From NCBI GenBank assembly GCA_026898455.1, contig JAPKLW010001735.1:1-64000 (forward strand): a stretch of 64,000 bases of DNA, in the 5' to 3' direction. Source of the DNA: Plectranthus barbatus. Taxonomy: Eukaryota; Streptophyta; Magnoliopsida; Lamiales; Lamiaceae. Shown here one piece after another: positions 1-9,363 of this stretch. The position numbers and the translations under genes are program-made. Under the pieces are notes generated by a model that did no database searches, was not told the DNA's origin, and was given only the letters and a program-made list of their open reading frames with translations. Each line of letters begins with the position of its first letter. Within the stretch, counting starts at the first letter, position 1.

Positions 1-935
1 GACAATCTCTAGCAAATTCAGGATGTAGGTGATCAAAGGTTTTCCAAGTTGGGGAATCTGCAGGATGTCTCATATAACCATCCTGTGGATGCTCTTCTTT
101 ATGCCACCGCATGTGGGATGCAGTTTTAGATGACATGAATAATCTTTGAAGCCTAGATTTAAGAGGAAAATGCCAAAGTACTTTTCAAGAAACTTTTCTT
201 TTCTCACCAGTGGGGTCATTTTTTTCAGAAACTTCCCATTTACTTTCTTTGCAGGTTTCACAATAAATTCTATCTTTTAGACTACCCCAGTATAAGCAAC
301 AATCATTTGGACAAGCATCGTACTTATCATACCCAAGACCTAATTGTTTCATCAGTTTTTCAGCCTCATAATATGTAGATGGTAAACCATCCATTGCTTC
401 TGGAAATGCATCTTTTAAGAAAACCAAAAGAATATTAAAGAACGTGTTTGTTAGTTTACCAGCACATTTAAGATGAAGCCGAACCATAAAGGATAACTTG
501 AAATTTTTTTTACATCCTTTATAAAGTTCTTTTTGTGAATCGTCTATCAATTTATAGAAGTTAGCAGCTTCTAAAATAGGAATATCCCCAGTTGTTTCAT
601 CTATATTTAGGCCCTTGAGGAAACAAATCATGTAACATGTCTTCCATTCCATCATTATCCGTATTCAAAGAACTTATACTATGACTTGTGACTGTGTTAT
701 CTTCCATGAGCTCTTCATGAGCTATCCAATTTGTATATCCTTTAATAAATCCATCAACAGTTAGATGAACATAAGCTTCCTCTTCGTCCACAGAAATACC
801 CATACAACATTTCTTACAAGGACATAAAATCTTCTCATTCTGACTTGCTTTTGAAAATACAAATTGTATAAAAGACTTAAGTCCCGTCTGGTACTCGACA
901 TTATATCTTGCCAAATTCATCCATGATTTGTCCAT
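1..935 (-). pseudogene. Broken CACTA (En/Spm) TNP2-type transposase, 5' part
   Basis: Read on the minus strand from 935, this begins like the transposase-associated domain of En/Spm elements (MDKSWMNLARY, then a CPCKKCC cluster). It continues at about 655-185 with TNP2 motifs such as GCKKNFKLSF and a C-x2-C near CETCKESKW. The family is the DNA transposase of CACTA elements. The reading frame is damaged twice. A frameshift lies around 597-655, where the first frame ends and the second takes over. In the second frame a TGA at 185-187 interrupts the protein, although the conserved sequence continues in that frame to the window edge (MRWHKEEHPQDGYMRHPADS). The 3' part lies outside the window. 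It is a dead remnant, and no TIR is visible here. Confidence 0.85.
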
Positions 936-2122
936 ATTACAAAACTGTACAATATATATTAAACTATTAATTCATAGTTCCAGATTTTAAAATATGAGTA
1001 TAGATAAAAATAATGAATATGTTAGATAAAAATAATAAAGATTAATTAATTGCACTATGAATTCAAATGGATAAAGTGGGAAATAAAATAAGCATGACCA
1101 TAAATAAACCATATTTTTAATTTTGTAAAATTTTATTATTATTATTTTTAAATTATTAAATACCCAACGTTTCCCAATATAATAATTTACAATATTATTG
1201 ATATTATATTTATGTATAATTAATATTATAATAATATTATTATTACATTAATTAAGAAATAATGTTACGGAAATATTATATAATTATATTATTATACTCT
1301 ATTAATTATTATAACATTATCTAAATTTTTATTAAAACTAAAATATCATAATAAGTTTATTATATTTTTTTTAATTTTTTATATTTCTAAAATTATGTTT
1401 TTATTAATTTTAAAAAATAATTTTTTATTTAAGATTATCGATAATTATTTTTTAATTTCAATATTTTGAATCTAAAAGAATAAAATAATTAATACTTTAT
1501 TATATTTACTTCCGAGCTATTTATTTTTCTAAATATTAAATATTATAATTATGAATGATTCTCAAACTCAATGCATAAAGCAAATAATTAGATTGGAATC
1601 ACTAAAAACTATACCCATTCCTCCTATTTTCAAAACCTTACCCACAGTTAAACCAAACGCTCCTTTAGTCTTTGACACTTTCCTGACGGAGATTTAGTGT
1701 ATATGTTTGAAACTGTTATATTTTTTACAAATATTAGTGCACAATTTACATTCTATGATTAAACAATTCAATTTCTATAAATAATGCTGGCGACTACCAA
1801 AACATAAACCAGAGAAGTCTTTTGATACATTTTTCTCAACAATCTGGAAAATAATTCGACATGCAAAACAAAAATTCATATAAAGTATATTTTTTAATAT
1901 AATATAGCATGGAAAGATTTCTCACACAGATTTCTCAAACTATTAAATCCATTTTATAGCAGTGAACTTTGTTTATTTCTTATTCCCACGTTGTTATTCA
2001 TTTTCTTCAATTTTGTATGAATTTAATGGCAAACTAGGACATCCAATGCATGTCATTATCTTTGTGCTCTATAGGAACAAAGTAAATTATGTCCTTGTGG
2101 ATTGACTATTTTTTCTGCTCAG
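936..2122. other. AT-rich intergenic DNA, no gene seen
   Basis: Very AT-rich sequence, especially 1090-1560, with long A/T homopolymer-like tracts and no ORF resembling a known protein. It separates the CACTA remnant from the SNF2-like exon remnant. The part from about 1680 may be intron or flank of that remnant, which cannot be decided from sequence alone. Confidence 0.5.
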
Positions 2123-2245
2123 GCTCATTGCATAAAACAAAGATGTAGCAACACATTTAAAGATGGTCTTGCTCTTCAATCTAGATATAAATGTGTCTTA
2201 ACTGGTACTCCCCTCCAGAATAATGTGGGCGAGCTCTATTCCCAT
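2123..2245 (+). pseudogene. Isolated exon of a RAD16-like SNF2 helicase
   Basis: A 41-codon open block reads AHCIKQRCSNTF, then LQSRYKCVLTGTPLQNNVG, then ELYSH. This matches the SNF2 ATPase segment from motif II (DEAH) to motif III (SGTPLQNxxxELYSL), and the Rad16/Rad5-type subgroup fits best. It is bounded by a good acceptor (TTTTCTGCTCAG, ending 2122) and a good donor (GTAAGT at 2246), so it looks like a genuine exon in its old gene context. No other SNF2 motif is seen on either side, and the Tekay retrotransposon begins 140 bp downstream. I read it as a gene fragment, not a working gene. Confidence 0.6.
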
Positions 2246-2386
2246 GTAAGTAATTGTTGAAGATTATTATCCTCTAGTTTTTTGCACAGTACTGACATAT
2301 TTGCAATTCCATTCAGGTGTGCTTGTTTAAAAAGGCAAACAAAACTTAAAAAATTGGTGGATATGCACTTCTGGTAAGATATTTAC

Positions 2387-5283
2387 TGTAATATCCCGAG
2401 TTTTATTAAGCGACCTATAGCTTAATTAATTATTAAATAAAAGGAGATTATTTATTTTTGCCCTTAAATTATTCGTTACTCAATTTTAGACACCCGTTGT
2501 TACATGCATGTCCGTTTCATGCAAACAATATGTCCATGAGTACGTATTAAGGAACCCTAAGCAACCATGCAGACGAACTTTACGTAGAAAACCCGTGCGC
2601 GACGAACTAGGGTTTCTAGTGTGTTTTGGGTACGATAAACTCGACAACTTGCACTCGAGAGCTCTGTTTCTTTCACCGAGATAGGGTATACTTGAAATTT
2701 ATTTATATAAATTTTAGAAACAAACGGAATGAAGTTCCGAGACCCGTGGAATATGTTATGTTTTTTTGAACTATTAAGTTCGGAGGGAAAACGGGTAAAT
2801 TCCAAAAATTGTGGAATTTAAACCACGGGTAGAATTCGCGATTTAGAGCATTTCCATGGATGCCCATTTTCTAAATTGGACAATGCACGTCAAATTAAGA
2901 AGCAACGAAGGTCGAATAACGAGGTTATTACATGAAATAACGAATCCGGAGCCGAGACGAGTGGGATCGTGCCACGTGGCACTCCCCATCCCCCCCATAC
3001 TCCCATGTGCCCTCAATTATTGCAAGGCGGAGTATTTCGGCGAGAATTTCATTTCAATTGAAAGAAATCGCAGCAGCTCAATTCATTTCTCTCCCTACGC
3101 AACGCCGTGCAGCAGCTTCAACCTCATCATCTTCCTCGCATTTTTCCGATCAAACCAGCGAGATTCAGGCCGTAACTTCTGAAGAAAAAACAAAGATCAT
3201 GCTTCAAGCTTTCCATAGGATCAAGAAGCAGTCGATTTGGTTAAGAATCGCGAAAGTTACAGCTCGATCTTCAGGGCGTGTTGGTAAGAAAATCCGAAAC
3301 CGTAACCTTCATTAGAACTCCGTGTAAACGACAATGAACCTGCAAATAACGTATATATTCTTGTTCCTTATGATAGTAGGAAGCTTTTGGTAGTGTTGGA
3401 TCTTCACCCCCGCCGACCGATCGCCGGAAAAATTGCCTGCAACGTTCACGGAAGGTAGGGTTTTCTCCCTTTTACTTCACCTGTTGCAGCTGCTCGTTTC
3501 CCTTATTTTCGTGAGTTGTGATGCATCTCATTTAGTTCCTAGTGTCGTATAGAGGGTAGGGGTGCGTCGGGAGCCTTTGGTTTGGGCGGAAATGGCCGGA
3601 GAGAACAGCCGCGTCGCACTCGCGACAGCAGCTGCTGTCCGCCGTCGATCGACGGGGCACCCTCGTCGATCAACGGAGCTTTCTTGGTCAATGGATCCGC
3701 CGTCGATCGACGGAGCCCTGCCGTCGATCGACGCAGCCATCGGCTGCAGCCTGCTTCGTGTTTTCTTCGCCCGTTTTCGATCTGATTTGATTTATTTTCG
3801 ACGCATGACTATTTATATCAGTTCTGAGGCTATTAATGATTGAATGTATGCAATTCGAACTGATTTCTGACGTTGGGAATCGACTAAAATAAATCATGCA
3901 AGCGCTATTACGTGATGAAGTGTTTAATTCATTTTCAAACTCTGAATTGGTTGATTATTTAATCAGGGATTGTTTTCTGAGATGATGGAAGTTGGGTAAG
4001 TTCATGCATGTCCGATGTACGGGCAATGCATGTTGGGTAATTAGAATTATGTTTGTTTCGTCGTAAAGTTAGTTTGTCTTAGAACCTGAATTCTGCAAAG
4101 ATATCAGCTGGGGCGCTGATTTATACTACGTAGGTAATTCACCTAATTTGTTGTATTCTCCTGTGTTGTCGATTGAAGGAAACACAGGGTAACCGGAGAG
4201 CTTTTCAATCACAAATCAACTTACTTGCGCCGTATCTGTAAGCATTTGAGGTGGGGACTATTTTATTCCTATTTTCGCTTGATTTTGGGCTATAAGCCCT
4301 ATTTTTGAAAAGCATGCAAATTGATTTAATTTTAACTGATTGTCTATGCCAAAACTATTTTGAATTCGTATCTGTTCCTCTGGTCAACCGAGTTGACCAG
4401 GGAGATTGGGTTTAACGAGAACTGAACCAGGTTTCGAAAGAACCCTGAGCTACGACTCTTAAACTCTAGGGGCATTGATCCTCTGTTGTCTCGAGTCAAG
4501 CTCAGACTTGGTCACTCAATGGAGTATTGATACCTTCGGAGAGATAAGGAGAGACACATTCTGTGTCACAAATCGATCGGGTCTCAATGCGGTGAGTTCT
4601 GAGACCAGTGCACTAAATGATGACAGTGGGCCGAATGGTTCGCCATTTCCAACTGTTCATCGTGACTTGGAAGTCGGCCAACTTCCGGTCACACAACGTT
4701 AAAACAGATATGTCTTCCTGGTGAGAAAAACTGTACAGTGCAAAATGTTTTGAAATAAAACACGGGCAAATGTTTTTTCTAAAACCCCGTGGTTTATTTG
4801 TGTGTGGCATAGCATTCATATTTAATCAGGTATCATTTGTTTTCGGGTCATGTCCTCACGGGGTACGTTGTACTCAGCCCCTGTGCATTATTTCTAAAAT
4901 GTGCAGGTTAGTGGCAGTGATGCGGATGCAGCGGTGTCGAGGGCAGGATTATCCCAATAAGAACGTGATCCTGAGACATGCATCTTCATATGCATGTCTC
5001 CACTGCGTAATTCTCCGCTGCATGAACCTCTGAATCTATTTCCTTGCCCAGATTGTACTAATTTATCGAGAGACCAAACTCTTTAATTATCATTATCATC
5101 CGTACACTATGGTAGCGAGGGTTGCTTGCCTCGTTACCAACATCGTTATTTCAATTATGAATGATGAACCGATTGGGCATGGACCCCTTGTTTCTGTTTG
5201 AATATCTAAATCTTCCGCTGTTTAAATCCTCCAACCCACTGTAGCGCACCGTAAATTTGGGAAGGCGAATAGGGGGCGTTACA
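2387..5283 (+). repeat. 5' LTR of the Tekay-type element
   Basis: 2,897 bp, TG...CA bounded and directly followed by the primer-binding site. It contains a cluster of palindromic GTCGATCGAC motifs near 3640-3740. Short open frames inside it, including one repeated identically in the 3' LTR, do not resemble proteins and are probably not genes. Confidence 0.95.
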
Positions 5284-5287
5284 GAAG

Positions 5288-5299
5288 TGGTATCAGAGC
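5288..5299 (+). promoter_or_regulatory. Primer-binding site, initiator tRNA-Met type
   Basis: TGGTATCAGAGC lies four bases after the 5' LTR end. It is the standard plant retrotransposon site complementary to the 3' end of initiator tRNA-Met, where minus-strand DNA synthesis is primed. Confidence 0.93.
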
Positions 5300-6343
5300 G
5301 TCAGGCTAGTTCCTTCCACTTTCTTTCAGCCTGGTAGCTATAATTTCTTTCATTTTGAAAGTCTATTGGAGCAATAATCCTATCATGCTCTACACCCCAT
5401 TCCATCCTGCGCTGCCTGCAAGGTAAATTTTAATGTGCATTCAACCGTTTTGAGTAATCTTGTACACTCTACGTTTACAGTTGAAAACTATTTCTAAATG
5501 TCAAGAACAATGTTGTTGGTGATTATAAACTGTTTTGAACGTTTGTGTGCACGGAAAAGTTATAATGATTATTAGCGTATAAACTCATATCCGCTAACCT
5601 TGCTTGATGGTTTAACCACAAGAGTATCTCTTGTTAGCCTAACTTGTCAATGACTGTTTGTCTAGTGTTGGAATTTAACTCACACTGACATTCTTGGCTT
5701 TTGCTACTATTGCTACATCGCTTAATCACTTGACCTTGTCAATTATTGATATATGTTGCAACATGTGATATCTCAAATTGATTTATGAAGATGAATTCAT
5801 GTGTTCAATTGATTGAAAATACTTGTATTGTAAGTATGTTTTGTATGTGATTGAAAGCTCGTTAAACACGGTAAAAGAACTTGGTATAGGTATGGCCTGT
5901 ACGTAGGGCTGGTCTGTAGTAGTGGATCAGGTTAGACGACTGACGCTGCTACCTCAGCTCACGGAGAGCTGCTGTAGTTGCGTATCAGTTCAGAGACATC
6001 TTAAGAATTGGGAGTCATCAGGTTACGCACTAGTGTCGTGAGCAGCGAGCGGTTCGTTGCTTACTAACAGGGTATTCGTCGGGAGGACAGTATGCCTTCC
6101 ACTATGGTTACGGGAGTCTGGTCAGTATGTCAGCACGAGTATCAGGATGACCCTCAACACCGTGTATCGGAGGACCATAGAGCCACCGAGACACAGAGTC
6201 TACACAGGTCCGGTCAGGGAATGACTCAGATGTGGAACAACCGCGACTGAGCTATGGGAGGAGAAGTAACGAGAGGAGTGGCATGCATCATTACTTGCTT
6301 TATGATTCGATTTCAGTACTGAATGACTGCTCTGCTGTGACAG
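5300..6343 (+). other. Untranslated leader of the Tekay-type element
   Basis: About 1 kb between the primer-binding site and the first internal ORF. No protein-like open frame is seen. In this position an element would normally hold the packaging signal and an internal ribosome-access region, but nothing specific can be pointed out. Confidence 0.6.
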
Positions 6344-7054
6344 ATGGAGTACCTGAAGGACATCAAGACTAGCGAGTTTCGTCGCTACACTCGCCGACCA
6401 GGTCAGATGCTTCCCGTGTTTCTGACAGAGTACTTACGAGTTTGGGAGCTCGCACAGAGCTATGGCGAGGTAGGAGATTTCGAGGGTATTGATCGTCTGA
6501 TCGACTTACTGCCGAGCGAGTGGGTCCATTGGGCTCGAGAGAGGGTGCATCGCTTCATATACCGATGTGATGACACTCGTGCCCGTCTAGGGTACTTCCG
6601 GGGCTTTGTATCTGACATTCTGCAGCAGGTCGTTCTTGTCGGACACCCTCCGGCGAGGCCGTATCTTTACCTCCCCGTGCTTGTTACTGTTGAGGTGCCG
6701 AATAGGGAGCCGCCGCCACCTTCGAGAGTCCTTCCAGCTAATGATCCTCACACGTTCCCTTCTCTGGAGGCGATGATTGGGATGGCACAGCGCCAGGATC
6801 TGCCGCCTGTCACGGACGTTCCACCGCGAGTATCTGCACCGCCACCACCACCCCTTACTGGAGTTCCACCTACCCGACCGCTGGGGTACATAGGAGGCGT
6901 GCCTATCCGTCATCACATCACATGTACTACAGATGTCGTTCGTATACCTGTCCGAGTGCCGGGCGAGCTGGAGGATGAGGACGATGACAATCTGAGAGAT
7001 GATGCTTCGTCTGTGGGGAGCAGCCCTGCTACTAGGGCTGAGGGATCCGTTTGA
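6344..7054 (+). CDS. Extra ORF ahead of gag in the Tekay-type element, function unknown
   Basis: An intact 236-codon frame lies between the leader and gag. The start is ATG at 6344, directly after an in-frame TGA-CAG, so it cannot extend upstream by reading alone. The N-terminal half is a compact basic and hydrophobic region (residues 1-110, e.g. FLTEYLRVWELAQSYGEVGD) that might be a helical domain. The second half is proline-rich (PPPPSR, PPPPPLTGVPP) and ends in a very acidic stretch (ELEDEDDDNLRDD). I do not recognise a family. It could be an element-specific accessory protein, a decayed gag-like segment, or a captured host fragment. It is in a different frame from gag-pol and is separated from it by 470 bp. 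Extra ORFs are known in some other gypsy lineages, mostly Tat/Ogre, but are not a standard part of Tekay. Confidence 0.55.
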   Translation: MEYLKDIKTSEFRRYTRRPGQMLPVFLTEYLRVWELAQSYGEVGDFEGIDRLIDLLPSEWVHWARERVHRFIYRCDDTRARLGYFRGFVSDILQQVVLVGHPPARPYLYLPVLVTVEVPNREPPPPSRVLPANDPHTFPSLEAMIGMAQRQDLPPVTDVPPRVSAPPPPPLTGVPPTRPLGYIGGVPIRHHITCTTDVVRIPVRVPGELEDEDDDNLRDDASSVGSSPATRAEGSV

Positions 7055-7524
7055 CTCTGACTTGTGATGTTATACTACTGATGGTGCTGCGTTTGTGTTT
7101 GGGTTTGTTGGATGTTATGTTGTGACTGTCTGTGTGTGATTGTTGTTTCGACCCCTTTTGGCCGGGGAGCTGGCATATTTTCCTTTATTTGCCTCTCCCA
7201 GATCTGGTGCGATAAGTAGTGACACTATTGGCTGTCGCTACAAGTATCAGGTCTTTTGTCAGGTAAGACGTGCTCGATACCTCTTTAGGCGAGTACCTCT
7301 ACCTCCTTGGTCGTGATCACGCACAGTTATCTATATATCAGCCGTTACGTGATGACTTTATCGTACTTATGTTTCTAGCACTAATTATATGTTGTGATTA
7401 TTGCTTATGATGATTGCTGTGATTGGTTGTTGATTGTGGATTATGTCGATTATTAGAGGAGGTGCTGCCGAAATTTTAGTAGATATAACATGATTAGGTA
7501 CTAATCTAGTACGGTAATTTCAGA

Positions 7525-9363
7525 ATGTCTGCCAACATTGAAGTTTATGGACGAGGACGAGGGCGTGGTAGAGGCCGAGGGCGCGGCCGCGGGCATGGTC
7601 GTGGTCGAGCTCAGCCTCCGCTCGTCGAAGAGAACCTTGGGTTCGAAGGTGTTCAAATTTCAGAGGAAATCCCAGAAGTTAAGGTACTATCCGACGAGGG
7701 CAGCGCATCAGTTCAGGGACCTAGGGGACCGCCGCAGCAAAACATGGCACCACCCCCTACGCCCTTCCAACTTATAGAAACCTTCCGGAAGCAACAACCT
7801 CTTGCATTTGACGAAACTGGGAACCCTGCTGAAGCTGAAGATTGGGTTCGAGCTCTGGAGAAAATCTTCAAGCATATGCAGTGCTCTGAATCTGACAGGA
7901 TCAACTGTATGACGTACCAACTAACTGGGCAAGCTGACCGCTGGTGGGAGACTTACGTTAAGTCGTTGGCACCAGAAGTGTACCTCCAATTCACCTGGGG
8001 AGACTTCAAGAAGGCCTTATTCGAGAAGTATGTGCCAAAACAGTTCCGCAAGGAGAGGGAGATGGAGTTCTTCTTACTCGAACAAGGGAATATGAGCTTC
8101 ACCGACTATGACAGAAAATTCTGCGAATTACGCCATCATGCCCCTCTCCAGGTGGACACACCGATGAAGCTAGCTGAAAAGTTCCGAGAAGGACTGAAGG
8201 AGGAAATTCGGGCTCACCTGTCTACTCTTAAAGGCATGGACTATCAGGAATCCCTGAGAATGGCCTTGGACGTGGAGTCAGCGATGACTAAGAAGAAGAT
8301 GCCTGCCTGGAACTCCCAAGAGGCGATCTCATCACCTCCAGCATCGAAGAGGAAATGGGAGGATAATCAACGATCTTTCCACCAGGGATCGGGCAGTCAG
8401 AAAAGGTATGATCAGGGGAGTCACAACCAGCCTAAGAGGAATTATGATCACCCACCGAAGAGATACGAAACACCCGCTGTGCCTAGGAATGAACAGAGGG
8501 GAGTGGCACATCCACAATGCCATCGGTGTGGGAAGAAACATTATGGGAAATGCCCACCCCTAGCTCAAAAATGCTTCAATTGCGGGGGAGCAGGACACTA
8601 TGCCCGTCAATGCCCTTCTAATCGGTTTGAGGCTGGATACAGACAGAACCCTCAGGGGCCTTCCAATCAACAGCTGAATGCAATCCGTGGAGAGCGCCAA
8701 CCTAATCCGAGAGCTGCTAAGAACCCCAGGACGGATAAACAGGAGAGGCAGTCACCGCCTCGTGGTCCTGCGGGAAATCGTCAGCAGGGGGAGCAACCAC
8801 CCCGAGGAGCTAGAGCCTATGCTATCGATGGAAACAAGGATGAAGGGAACTTGGCAGGTATGGGCATTATTAATAATATACCTGTCATGGTTTTATTTGA
8901 TACTGGAGCATCCCATTCCTTTATTTCATCTTCATGCATCGGAACTCTAGGCCTTAAAGTAGTAGAAGGTAGTCAGAAGTTGAAAGTAGCAATGCCTTCA
9001 GGGGAAACAACTACTACTAACTTAGTGTGCTCTAACCTGGAGATCCAGTTTAACACTCATAACGCGTTAGTTACTGAGCTGAATGTATTGGATTTGTACG
9101 ACGTGGATGTGATCCTAGGAATGGATTGGTTATCCAAAAACGTGGCCACTATCTTATGTAGAGATAGAAAAGTCACTCTTCAAGCCGGAGATGAGCCAAT
9201 TCATATATACGGATTCCGCAGAGGTCAGAGAGTACCAATTATATCAGCACTCCAAGCTAGAAGGTTGATTCAAAAACAGGAGACTCAAGCTTTCCTAGTG
9301 TACCTAGAGGGAGAAACAGATCAAGAATTGAACGTAAAAAATGTACCGATAGTCAGTGAATAA
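7525..9363 (+). CDS. Gag and protease of the Tekay-type element
   Basis: 612 codons from ATG at 7525. Residues 9-28 form an arginine-glycine repeat, an RNA-binding type tail. A retrotransposon gag capsid domain follows at roughly residues 85-250. Then come a short Cys/His cluster (CHRCGKKHYGKCP) and a CCHC zinc knuckle at about residue 350 (CFNCGGAGHYARQC). The aspartic protease has its catalytic DTGAS near residue 459. The product would form the particle and mature the polyprotein. The frame stops at TAA 9361-9363, but the same frame continues with clear pol sequence. The stop is therefore more likely a nonsense mutation within one gag-pol ORF than a natural gag terminus. Confidence 0.9.
   Translation: MSANIEVYGRGRGRGRGRGRGRGHGRGRAQPPLVEENLGFEGVQISEEIPEVKVLSDEGSASVQGPRGPPQQNMAPPPTPFQLIETFRKQQPLAFDETGNPAEAEDWVRALEKIFKHMQCSESDRINCMTYQLTGQADRWWETYVKSLAPEVYLQFTWGDFKKALFEKYVPKQFRKEREMEFFLLEQGNMSFTDYDRKFCELRHHAPLQVDTPMKLAEKFREGLKEEIRAHLSTLKGMDYQESLRMALDVESAMTKKKMPAWNSQEAISSPPASKRKWEDNQRSFHQGSGSQKRYDQGSHNQPKRNYDHPPKRYETPAVPRNEQRGVAHPQCHRCGKKHYGKCPPLAQKCFNCGGAGHYARQCPSNRFEAGYRQNPQGPSNQQLNAIRGERQPNPRAAKNPRTDKQERQSPPRGPAGNRQQGEQPPRGARAYAIDGNKDEGNLAGMGIINNIPVMVLFDTGASHSFISSSCIGTLGLKVVEGSQKLKVAMPSGETTTTNLVCSNLEIQFNTHNALVTELNVLDLYDVDVILGMDWLSKNVATILCRDRKVTLQAGDEPIHIYGFRRGQRVPIISALQARRLIQKQETQAFLVYLEGETDQELNVKNVPIVSE

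Noticed and set aside
2557..3315. Several overlapping short ORFs, repeated at 12460-13200
   Set aside because: LTR sequence of the Tekay-type element; frames are short and not conserved in a coding manner.
4475..4702. 75-codon frame repeated identically at 14378-14605
   Set aside because: Both copies are at the same place in the two LTRs. Identity reflects LTR origin, and the sequence has no protein-family features.
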